From contig NZ_CP107929.1 in NCBI RefSeq assembly GCF_036017915.1, positions 2,759,501-2,823,500 of the forward strand: 64,000 nucleotides of DNA, in the 5' to 3' direction. Positions 54,217 through 64,000 of the stretch are shown in pieces. Under the pieces are notes generated by a model. That model saw only the letters and a program-made list of their open reading frames with translations, was not told where the DNA came from and did not search any database. Numbering within the stretch: position 1 is the first letter of the stretch; each line of letters begins with the position of its first letter. Source of the stretch: Micromonospora sp. NBC_00421 (GTDB lineage: Bacteria; Actinomycetota; Actinomycetes; Mycobacteriales; Micromonosporaceae). The position numbers and the translations under genes are program-made.

Positions 54217-55184
54217 GACTTGTCCCCTCGGGTCAGTCGCTGGATCGGCAGCACGCAGACCAGCACCAGCAGCATCAGCACGACGGCCAGCGCCGAGGCG
54301 AGCCCGACCTGCCGCTGCGAGAAGGCCAGCCGGTAGATCTCCAGGCCCGGCACGGTGGTCTGCAGGCCGGGGCCGCCGCTTGTCGAGATGTAGACGATGT
54401 CGAAGCTGGCCAGGGCGGCGATGATGGTCACCGTCAGGCAGACGCCGATCTCCTGGCGGAGGCTGGGCAGGGTGACGGCGAAGAACTCCCGGACCGGGCC
54501 GGCACCGTCGAGGCGGGCCGCCTCGTACAGCGCCGGGTCGATCTTGCTCATCCCGGTGACCAGCAGGATCGTGCAGAGGCCGAGCAGGACCCAGGCGCCG
54601 ATGACGCCGACGGCGGGCAGCGCGGTGTCGAAGTCACCGAGCCACGCGCGGGCCACCCCGCCCAGACCGACCGCGCGGAGCACCTGGTTGATCAGACCGT
54701 TGGTCGACAGCAGCCAGCTCCACGCGATGCCCGCCGCCACCAGGGGGATGACCTGGGGCAGGAACAGCACCGTCCGGACGACTGTGCCGAACGCGCCGGT
54801 GGTGATCCGGCGGACCAGGCTGGCCACCAGCAGGCCGAGCGCGACCGGGACGAAGCTGAAGAAGACGATCAGGACGAGCGCGTTACCGATGATCTTCAGC
54901 AGGTCACTGTCGGTGAAGACGGTGAGGTAGTTGTCAAGTCCCGCCCAGCGGGCCACCCCGATGCCGTTCCAGTCGTAGAACGAGTACTGGATGGTCAGCA
55001 CGAGCGGACGCAGGACGAAGATCGCGTACATCACCACGGCGGGCAGGACGAAGAGCCAGCCCGTCCCGCCCGCGCGGGCCCACCGGAGTCGGTGGGCCCG
55101 CGCGGCGGACGGGTGGGTGGGACGATCCGGCGACGGTCGCGCGCCATCCCGCCCGGCCGGTGCGCTGCCGAGGGCAGACGTCAT
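54213..55184 (-). CDS. Carbohydrate ABC transporter permease (MalF type), second system
   Basis: A 323-residue permease with a 45-residue basic N-terminal tail, six spans and EAA loop ALYEAARLDGAGPVREFF. Start overlaps the binding-protein stop as ATGA. Confidence 0.86.
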   Translation of the reverse strand: MTSALGSAPAGRDGARPSPDRPTHPSAARAHRLRWARAGGTGWLFVLPAVVMYAIFVLRPLVLTIQYSFYDWNGIGVARWAGLDNYLTVFTDSDLLKIIGNALVLIVFFSFVPVALGLLVASLVRRITTGAFGTVVRTVLFLPQVIPLVAAGIAWSWLLSTNGLINQVLRAVGLGGVARAWLGDFDTALPAVGVIGAWVLLGLCTILLVTGMSKIDPALYEAARLDGAGPVREFFAVTLPSLRQEIGVCLTVTIIAALASFDIVYISTSGGPGLQTTVPGLEIYRLAFSQRQVGLASALAVVLMLLVLVCVLPIQRLTRGDKS

Positions 55185-56539
55185 CGGGACAGTTCCTTCG
55201 CGTACTCGGCCTGGACCGCCTTCACGTACCCCTCGGGCGTCTGCTGACCGGCGATCAGCTTCTGCATCTCCGGCGTGATCGCGGCGGCGAAGATGCCACC
55301 TGTGGCGTTCGCGGTGAAGTCCACCGCGCCGTTCTCCTCGCCGAGCTGCTGCGACGCCTTGAGCGTCTCGGCCAGCACGGTGTTCGGCGCGGCGGTCGGC
55401 ACGGCCAGGTCACTCGGGCCACCGGGGCTGGACCCGCCGAGCTTGACGGTGATCTCCCGGGCGGTGGCGTTGGTGTGCGCCCAGTTCAGGAAGAACGCGG
55501 CGGCGTCGGGGTTCTTGGCCTTGGCGCCGATGCCGAAGGTGTTCGGGGCGGACATCGCCACGTGCTTGCCACCTGCCGACTCGGTCGGGAACAGGAAGAA
55601 GCCCACGTTGCCGGGCATCGACTTGTCGAGGTTGGCCGACTCCCAGTCGCCGTTGAACATGAACAGCCCGTTGTTCTTCTGGAACTCGCCCACCATGCTG
55701 GCGTAGTCCAGCGCGTTGGCGTCCTTCGGGAAGTAGCCGGCCTGGGCCCACTTCTGGATGGTCTGGGTGGCCTTGAGCGCGGCCGGGGTGTCGAACGTCG
55801 CGCCCGGCTTCTGGAAGATCCAGTCGGCCACCTGGGCCGGGTCACCGAACTGGTTCTGCAACGCCTGGTGCGGGAAGTTGATGCCCGCGGTGTTCTTGTT
55901 GAACTGCATGATCGGCTGGACCCCGGCGGTCTTGGCCTTGGCCAGGAGCTGCTCGAACTCGGCGATGGTGGCCGGCGGCTGGGTCATGCCGACCTGCTCG
56001 GCCAGCTTCTTGTTGTAGAACACCCCGGTCACGCTGTAGCCGAGGCCCATCCCCCACAGCGAGCCGGTGCCCCGGGTGGTGCCGCCGTCGCCGACCCGCA
56101 GCTGCACCAGCTGGGAGGCGGGGAACTTGTCCCAGCCGTACGCGTCGAAGTAGGGGTCGAGGTTCTTGAGCAGGTCGTCCTTGACCAGGTCGACCATGGT
56201 GGGGAGCCGGATGATGTCGGGCGAGTTGTCCGAGGCCATCACCCGGGGCGCGTTCTCCACGATGACCGTGAACTGGTCCTCGCGGATGTTGAACTTGACG
56301 TTCGGGTGCTGCTTGGTGAACTCGTCGGCCAGCGCTTTGGCCAGCGGGAAGCCGGTCTCGGCGTACATCTCCAGGGTGATCGGGTCGGTGCCGAGGTCGG
56401 TGCTGACGGCGGCGTCGGACCCGGTGCGCGGCGACTCGTCCGCCCCGGGTGCGCTACACGCCGTCGCCGCCAGCCCCAGCGCCAGCACGGGGGCCAGGAG
56501 CGCCGTCCGGCGGGGGAACTTTGTCAATGATGTAGCCAA
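55181..56539 (-). CDS. Sugar-binding lipoprotein with TTG start, second system
   Basis: A 452-residue binding protein with lipobox LAATACSA and a typical CUT1 fold (FTKQHPNVKFNIREDQFTVI). The start codon is TTG: AAGGAG lies seven bases before it and no ATG or GTG is suitable. A TTG start may limit its expression. First gene of the operon; an operator of the local LacI lies 189 bases upstream. Confidence 0.85.
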   Translation of the reverse strand: MATSLTKFPRRTALLAPVLALGLAATACSAPGADESPRTGSDAAVSTDLGTDPITLEMYAETGFPLAKALADEFTKQHPNVKFNIREDQFTVIVENAPRVMASDNSPDIIRLPTMVDLVKDDLLKNLDPYFDAYGWDKFPASQLVQLRVGDGGTTRGTGSLWGMGLGYSVTGVFYNKKLAEQVGMTQPPATIAEFEQLLAKAKTAGVQPIMQFNKNTAGINFPHQALQNQFGDPAQVADWIFQKPGATFDTPAALKATQTIQKWAQAGYFPKDANALDYASMVGEFQKNNGLFMFNGDWESANLDKSMPGNVGFFLFPTESAGGKHVAMSAPNTFGIGAKAKNPDAAAFFLNWAHTNATAREITVKLGGSSPGGPSDLAVPTAAPNTVLAETLKASQQLGEENGAVDFTANATGGIFAAAITPEMQKLIAGQQTPEGYVKAVQAEYAKELSR

Positions 56540-56985
56540 CTGAGGACTCCTTGACTCTTCCGCGCGTGCCCGACCGCGGTTCCTGCCGGCCCGTCAGACC
56601 GTCACGGTGGGTAACCAGCCACAACAGTACGTCGGGACCGGCGTGCCGCCGAAGCACGCGATGCCGCCACCCATGGCTGCGCCAGGAGGACGACCGAGGG
56701 TGCCGCCCGACCTGCCAGAAGTAGCCGCTAAACTGATTTAGCAGAGCATGCGCGCGGCGGCTTGAGCTGTCAAGGACAAAATTGCAACGGTCCGGAAACG
56801 TCTGGTTCACGCTCGACACCCGGTCCGGGCTACCGGTCCGGGCTGTCACCGACACCACGCCAGGTGACAGCGGGCACATGGCCACCGACATCACGCCAGG
56901 CGGCGGCCGACACCGGGCCGGGCGGGCCGACGCATCATGATGGGCGGGAGCGGTGCCCGTGGCGGCACCCTGATTCGGAGGACCG
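56540..56985. other. Divergent intergenic region of the second sugar system
   Basis: Separates the importer operon from its LacI gene. Contains the operator at 56728-56741 and AT-rich sequence around it. Otherwise I see no gene. Confidence 0.5.
56728..56741. promoter_or_regulatory. Operator of the local LacI (importer arm)
   Basis: CTAAACTGATTTAG, in a G-C-flanked palindrome GCTAAA-N4-TTTAGC, matches the site before the GH-J gene at 58078 and is unlike the TGTTAGCG operators of the window. Confidence 0.75.
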
Positions 56986-58017
56986 ATGGGCCGCAACAGA
57001 GCAACCCTGGCCGACGTCGCGCGGCGGGCCGGGCTGTCCAAGACCGCCGCGTCGATGGTCCTCAACGGTCGGGAGGGCACCCGGCTCTCGGCCGAGGCGC
57101 ACCAGCGCGTCTTCGCCGCCGCCGAGGAGCTCGGCTACCGACCCAACCTGGCGGCCCGCAGCCTGCGTACCCGCAAGACGGCCACCATCGCGTTCGTCTC
57201 CGACATCGTCGCCACCACCCGGTTCGCCGGCGGCCTCATCCGGGGTGCGCTCGACGCGGCCCGGGAGCGCGACCACGTGCTGCTCATCACCGAGACCCAG
57301 GGCGACGCCACCTTCGAGCAGTACGCCATCGAGGCCATGCTCGACCGGCAGGTCGACGGGGTGATCTACGCGGCGATGGCGACCCGCCGGCTGACCGTCC
57401 CGGCGGCCATCCTCGGTGGCCCGGTGGTGCTGCTCAACGCCACAAGCACAGGACCGGACAGCCTGCCCTGCGTGCTCCCCGACGACGAGCGGGCCGGCCG
57501 TACCGTGGCCACCACCCTGCTCGACCAGGGCCACCGGGACCGGATCGCGTTGATCGGCCGCAACCGGCTCAAGGAGGACGACGCCGAGGTCTCCCTCGCC
57601 GCGCGGGCCCGGTTGCGGGGCATCCACCAGGCGCTCGCCGACGCCGGGGTCGACCTGCTGACCGAGTGTTTCTGCGCCGAGTGGCTGCCCGAACACGGCT
57701 ACGCCGCCATGCGCACGCTGCTGGGCCGGCCGGTCCGACCCACCGCGATCGTCTGCATGAACGACCGGCTGGCCTTCGGTGCCTACCAGGCGCTGGCCGA
57801 GGCCGGGCTGACCGTCCCGGACGACCTCTCGGTGGTGTCGTTCGACGACGACCCGATCGCCGCCTGGCTGCGTCCCGGCCTGTCCACCACCGCACTGCCG
57901 CACGAGCAGATGGGGCGGCGGGCGGTCGAGATCCTCCTCGACGGCGGCGACGCCGAAGCGTCCCTCGTCCCGATGCCGCTGCGGCGACGCAGGTCCGTGG
58001 CCGCCCCGGCCGGATAG
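56986..58017 (+). CDS. LacI-family regulator of the second sugar system
   Basis: A 343-residue LacI repressor. HTH at 7-30 (TLADVARRAGLSKTAASMVL), hinge YRPNLAARSLRT, then a periplasmic-binding-like sensor domain (ELLDGGDAEASLVPM at the end). ATG with GGAGG upstream. The CTAAA...TTTAG palindromes on both sides of the gene are its likely sites, placing the importer and the GH-J gene under its control. Confidence 0.9.
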   Translation: MGRNRATLADVARRAGLSKTAASMVLNGREGTRLSAEAHQRVFAAAEELGYRPNLAARSLRTRKTATIAFVSDIVATTRFAGGLIRGALDAARERDHVLLITETQGDATFEQYAIEAMLDRQVDGVIYAAMATRRLTVPAAILGGPVVLLNATSTGPDSLPCVLPDDERAGRTVATTLLDQGHRDRIALIGRNRLKEDDAEVSLAARARLRGIHQALADAGVDLLTECFCAEWLPEHGYAAMRTLLGRPVRPTAIVCMNDRLAFGAYQALAEAGLTVPDDLSVVSFDDDPIAAWLRPGLSTTALPHEQMGRRAVEILLDGGDAEASLVPMPLRRRRSVAAPAG

Positions 58018-58077
58018 GCCGCCCCGGCCCGACCACGCAGGCCGCCCGACCCGGTGCGGACACCCCCGACCTGGCCG

Positions 58078-58091
58078 CTAAAACGATTTAG
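58078..58091. promoter_or_regulatory. Operator of the local LacI (hydrolase arm)
   Basis: CTAAAACGATTTAG lies 16 bases before the start of the GH-J gene and overlaps its probable promoter: TAACTT at 58094-58099 fits a -10 box with a near-leaderless start. Confidence 0.75.
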
Positions 58092-58106
58092 TGCTAACTT
58101 CCCGCC

Positions 58107-60862
<2,756 letters not shown>

Positions 60863-60958
60863 CTACTCCCATATGTTTATGGCTGACCCCACCCGAGATG
60901 GCCGGCCACGCGGAGCGGGGGAAGAGACCCGACGGGGCCCGTGATCCGGTCACTCCAA

Positions 60959-61015
60959 CATGGAGCCATCATGGAGCTATCCTGGTTGCCTGACATCGCA
61001 TACGCTGGCTCCATG
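60959..61015. promoter_or_regulatory. Inverted repeat and iterated GGAGCC/GGCTCC heptamers at chimeric LacI start
   Basis: CATGGAGCCA (60959-60968) and TGGCTCCATG (61006-61015) are perfect complements 37 bases apart; the second contains the start codon. A further GGAGCTA lies at 60973. TGGCTCC recurs at 61006, 61021 and 61036, each 15 bases apart and partly within the first codons. TACGCT at 61001 may be the -10 box. Confidence 0.5.
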
Positions 61016-62506
61016 CCCACTGGCTCCAGGCCCACTGGCTCCAGGCCCGGTCGGCGAGCACGCGGCGAGATCGAGGAACTGCCCAGCGGCTCGCTCCGGG
61101 TGCGGGTGTACGCCGGGATCGACCCGGTGTCGAAACGTCGGCGCTATCTCACCCGGACGGTGCCCGCCGGCCCGGTCGCGGCCCGGGACGCCGAAGCGCT
61201 CCGCATCCTGCTGCTCGACACGGTACGACGACAGCACGAGCGACCGGCCCCGGTGACAGGCGGACCGGTCGGCAACGGGACGGGTACCGACGGCACGGCG
61301 ACCACCGTCCCCCCCGACGCCACCGTCCCCCCGGAAGCTGCCGTCCGCCCGGGAGCCGTCGAGCCACCCGGAGCCGTCGAGCCCCGCACCACCACCGTGC
61401 CGACCACCACGGTGCCGGCTACGACCGTCGTGCCCCCCACGTCCACTCCGGTCCCGGCGATCGGCGGGGCGACGGGGACGCAGCGGCGGGGTCGACGGCG
61501 GGGCGAGCCGACCCTGACCACCATCGCCGCGCTGGCGGACGTGTCGGCGCCCACGGTGTCGAAGGTCCTCAACGGCCGCTCGGGGGTCGCGGCGCAGACC
61601 CGCTCCCGGGTGGAGGCGTTGCTGCGCGAACACGGCTACCGCCGGCCGGAACTGGGCACGCCGAACGCCAGCGTCGAGGTGGTCTTCTACGGGATGCAGA
61701 GCAACCTGGCGGTGACGATCATGCAGGGGGTGCAGCAGGTCGCCGGGGCACATCAGTTCGCCGTCGGCTTCACCGACGCCCGCCGGCAGGTCTCCGAGGG
61801 GCGGTTCTGGGCTCGCGACCTGCTGGCCCGCCGTCCGACCGGGGTGATCGTGGTGCACCTCGGCTTCACCTCCGAGCAGCACGCCCTGCTGGTGGCGAGC
61901 ACGATCCCGCTCGTGGTCCTCGACCCCACCGGCGAGCCGCCGCTGCACGCCGTCCCGTCGGTGACGGCGACCAACTGGAGCGGCGGGTTCGAGGCCGCCC
62001 GGCACCTGCTCGACCTCGGGCATCGACGGATCGGGGTGATCTCCGGCCCGACCGAGCGGCTGTGCGCCAGGGCCCGCCTGGACGGCGCACGGGCAGCCCT
62101 GGAGGCGGCCGGGGTCGGGCTGCCCGCGCGTTGGCTCCGCGTCGGCCCCTGGTTCTCCTTCGAGGACGGTCTGCGCCTGGGCGGGGAACTCCTGCGGCAG
62201 GATCCCGCGCCGACGGCGATCCTGTGCGGCAACGACCTGCAGGCCCTGGGGGTCTACGAGGCGGCCCGGTTGGCCGGTCGCCGGATTCCCCAGGACCTGA
62301 GCGTGGTGGGCTTCGACGACATCCCGTACACCACGTTGTGCGGACCGCCGATGACCTCGGTGCGGCAGCCGCTGGCCGAGATGGGGGCCGTCGCCACCCG
62401 GATGGTGTTGGCCCTGGCCGCCCACCAGAGTCTCGCCCAGACCCGGGTGGAGTTGGCGACCACGCTTGTGGTGCGGGACAGCACCGCCGTCGTGCGGGAG
62501 CGCTGA
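61013..62506 (+). CDS. LacI-family regulator fused to a phage-integrase arm DNA-binding domain
   Basis: A 497-residue chimera. Residues about 13-78 (RARGEIEELPSGSLRVRVYA, then GIDPVSKRRRYLTRTVPAGP) match the N-terminal arm-binding (AP2-like) domain of actinobacterial tyrosine integrases. A Pro/Thr/Val-rich linker follows to about 165. Then a LacI helix-turn-helix (TIAALADVSAPTVSKVLNGR) and a full sensor domain to 497 (VVGFDDIPYTTLCGPPMTSV). No integrase core or catalytic Arg/Tyr is present. Start at ATG 61013 is likely leaderless. Adjacent to the GH27 gene, so a candidate to bind the TGTTAGCG sites. Confidence 0.8.
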   Translation: MPTGSRPTGSRPGRRARGEIEELPSGSLRVRVYAGIDPVSKRRRYLTRTVPAGPVAARDAEALRILLLDTVRRQHERPAPVTGGPVGNGTGTDGTATTVPPDATVPPEAAVRPGAVEPPGAVEPRTTTVPTTTVPATTVVPPTSTPVPAIGGATGTQRRGRRRGEPTLTTIAALADVSAPTVSKVLNGRSGVAAQTRSRVEALLREHGYRRPELGTPNASVEVVFYGMQSNLAVTIMQGVQQVAGAHQFAVGFTDARRQVSEGRFWARDLLARRPTGVIVVHLGFTSEQHALLVASTIPLVVLDPTGEPPLHAVPSVTATNWSGGFEAARHLLDLGHRRIGVISGPTERLCARARLDGARAALEAAGVGLPARWLRVGPWFSFEDGLRLGGELLRQDPAPTAILCGNDLQALGVYEAARLAGRRIPQDLSVVGFDDIPYTTLCGPPMTSVRQPLAEMGAVATRMVLALAAHQSLAQTRVELATTLVVRDSTAVVRER

Positions 62507-62531
62507 CCCCCGGCGGGAGCGCTGACCCCCG
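62494..62531. repeat. 19-bp tandem duplication across the stop codon
   Basis: The unit GCGGGAGCGCTGACCCCCG occurs twice in a row, the first copy containing the LacI stop codon. Recent slippage; no effect on the protein. Confidence 0.8.
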
Positions 62532-63100
62532 GTCTGCCCGCGCCGGGGCTACCGGGGGGGACCTCCTGGAAACCTGTCCTTGTCGTTACCGAACGATTTC
62601 GAGTAGCATCCGATTCGATCGATACGGCATGTCGTCATGAGGCGGCCTCCAGCGCACACGGCGCTCTCCAGCGCACGCGGCGGTCTCCAGCACGCGGCGG
62701 TCTCCAGCGCACGAGGCGGTTCCGGCTTCCACCGGTGGCGCACCGCCCGACGCCCATCTCGACGCGCCGGTCGATGTCATGGTTCACCGTCCGGGTCGGC
62801 GGGGCCGCCCCCGACACGGGCGCGGGCCAGTGACCATCGAGGACCGAGGAAGGGACAGAGGCCACACGTTCACCGTCAGTTCGCGCGCCGCCTGCGATCC
62901 GTGATGACGAAAATCACGGTACGCGGACGACACTCGGTCACGTCGTCGACCCACCCGGGGCGACACGCCGCGTAGACTCTCGCTGATCCAGCGTTGTCCA
63001 CGGCGTGTGCGCCCATGCCTTGTTCCTGACGTCCCTGCTCGGACGCCGGGCCGGGCCGCTTCGCCGTCAACGGGCTGCGGGGCGGACCGAGAGGTGTGGG
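62532..63100. other. 569-base intergenic region before the last LacI gene
   Basis: Contains an AT-rich patch (62580-62636) with GAACGATTTCG and GATTCGATCGATAC that may be a promoter/operator region, and a 19-base tandem repeat. Small frames here lack ribosome sites or recognisable sequence. No RNA gene identified. Confidence 0.5.
62643..62716. repeat. Four-copy 19-base tandem repeat CGGTCTCCAGCGCACGCGG
   Basis: Four imperfect copies (19, 19, 17, 19 bases) follow each other without spacers, so this is not a CRISPR array. Possibly a variable-number repeat useful for strain typing, or a transcript-structure element. Confidence 0.8.
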
Positions 63101-64000
63101 ATGACTGTGCGCGCTCCTGCGATGAGAGACGTGGCCCGCCTCGCCGGAGTCTCCCACCAGACCGTCTCGCGCGTCCTCAACGGCCATCCCCACGTGCGTG
63201 AACAGACCCGGCTGCGGGTGCAGGCCGCGATCACCGAGCTCGGCTACCGACCGAACCGGGCGGCCCGCACGCTGGTCACCGGCCGGTCACAGGTGCTCGG
63301 TGTGGTGGCGCTCAACACCACTCTCTACGGCCCGGCGTCGTTGCTCTCCGCCTTCGAGCTCGCCGCCGCCGAGGCGGGGTTCGCCGTCAGCGTGGGCAGC
63401 GTCCGCAACCTGGACCGCACCTCCATCACCGCCGTCGTCGAGCGGCACCTGGCGCACCGGGTGGCCGGCATCGTGGTGATCGCCCCGGTGGAGTCCGCCG
63501 GCGAGGCGCTGGAGTGCCTGCCCACCCACATCCCCCTGGTCACCGTGGACGGCGACCCCCGCCGACAGGTGCCACTTGTCACCATCGACCAGGTGGAGGG
63601 CGGGCGGTTGGCCACCCGGCACCTGCTCGACGCGGGCCACCGGACCGTCTGGCACGTGTCCGGCCCGGCCGACTGGTTCGACAGCGCGGGGCGGATCGCC
63701 GGCTGGCGGGAGACGTTGCAGGCGGCGGGAGCGGAGGTTCCCCCGGTGCTCCAGGCGGACTGGTCCGCCGCCTCCGGGTACCGCTGCGGGCAGATGCTGG
63801 CCCGCAGCCCGGAGGTGACCGCCATCTTCACGGCCAACGACGATCTCGCCCTCGGCGTGCTGCACGCGCTGCACGAGCACGGTCGGCGGGTGCCGGAGGA
63901 GGTCAGTGTGGTCGGCTTCGACGACGTCCCGGACGCCCCGTACTTCATCCCACCGTTGACCACCGTCCGGCCGGACTTCGACACCGTGGCGGAGGCCAGC
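63101..64000 (+). CDS. LacI-family regulator, truncated by window end
   Basis: Three hundred codons are present with no stop. HTH (RDVARLAGVSHQTVSRVLNG), hinge YRPNRAARTLVTG and sensor domain (VVGFDDVPDAPYFIPPLTTV) are standard for the BglR/CebR-like group. ATG has GAGGTG upstream. Its target may lie beyond the window; it is a second candidate for the TGTTAGCG sites. Confidence 0.9.
   Translation, partial: MTVRAPAMRDVARLAGVSHQTVSRVLNGHPHVREQTRLRVQAAITELGYRPNRAARTLVTGRSQVLGVVALNTTLYGPASLLSAFELAAAEAGFAVSVGSVRNLDRTSITAVVERHLAHRVAGIVVIAPVESAGEALECLPTHIPLVTVDGDPRRQVPLVTIDQVEGGRLATRHLLDAGHRTVWHVSGPADWFDSAGRIAGWRETLQAAGAEVPPVLQADWSAASGYRCGQMLARSPEVTAIFTANDDLALGVLHALHEHGRRVPEEVSVVGFDDVPDAPYFIPPLTTVRPDFDTVAEAS

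Noticed and set aside
61013..61250. Integrase or prophage remnant
   Set aside because: Only the arm-binding domain is present, in frame with LacI; no catalytic core, att site or phage genes nearby.
62643..62716. CRISPR-like repeat
   Set aside because: Units of 17-19 bases are adjacent without spacers.

Overview
The window is very GC-rich, has strong G/C bias at third codon positions, many GTG starts and dense 4-base stop/start overlaps (ATGA, GTGA). It encodes Tat-exported glycoside hydrolases with CBM2 and CBM13 modules, an F420-type LLM oxidoreductase, a GPP34 protein and many LacI regulators. This points to a filamentous soil actinomycete, most likely Micromonosporaceae (Micromonospora-like). 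The genus is an inference; no rRNA or tRNA gene is present to confirm it.

Layout. 48-1769 is an exported GH30 xylanase. 2.1-7.4 kb holds small or hypothetical genes and gene debris (a frameshifted VOC protein, a GNAT stub), an APH-like kinase, a GNAT and a large XRE regulator. 7.8-13.5 kb is a tightly coupled plus-strand set: three tiny proteins, GPP34, a membrane peptide, a CPBP protease, an APC permease and two paralogous GNATs. 13.7-18.7 kb is a minus-strand glycan operon (small protein, two GT4 enzymes, an alpha-toroid protein, GH130). 19-25.3 kb holds an MFS exporter, an exported amidase with a small partner, an LLM oxidoreductase, a TetR/NAD-binding deletion scar and an alpha/beta hydrolase. 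25.4-29 kb holds an S1 protease with CBM13, a 27-residue Trp/Cys-rich leader peptide followed by a hairpin, and a TPR protein.

29-40.4 kb is a complete-looking sugar-acid operon under a GntR regulator: ABC importer, enolase-family dehydratase, Zn-alcohol dehydrogenase, KduD-like SDR, amidohydrolase lactonase, aldose dehydrogenase and a GH141-like beta-helix enzyme. The gene set fits non-phosphorylating L-fucose (or a related deoxy/aldose) catabolism. 40.9-51.9 kb is an arabinan/xylan block: two GH43 enzymes, a GH127 beta-L-arabinofuranosidase and a ChvE-MmsA-MmsB monosaccharide importer. 52.2-59.1 kb is a second sugar system: ABC importer, serine hydrolase, LacI regulator and a clan GH-J enzyme, with a matching operator upstream of both arms. 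59.1-64 kb holds a GH27 alpha-galactosidase, a LacI protein with an integrase-type arm DNA-binding domain at its N-terminus, and a second LacI gene cut by the window edge.

Regulation ties these blocks together. Near-palindromes of the type TGTTAGCGCTCACA lie upstream of the GH30, both GH43, GH27 and chvE genes, which suggests one LacI-controlled hemicellulose regulon. A different palindrome, CTAAA-N2-GATTTAG, marks the 52-59 kb system, and TGACGT-ATG-ACGTCA marks the fucose-like operon. The observations I rate highest are the integrase-arm/LacI chimera with iterated GGAGCC heptamers around its own start, the Trp-rich leader plus hairpin before the TPR gene, and the GPP34/CPBP/APC/GNAT gene set of unknown purpose.
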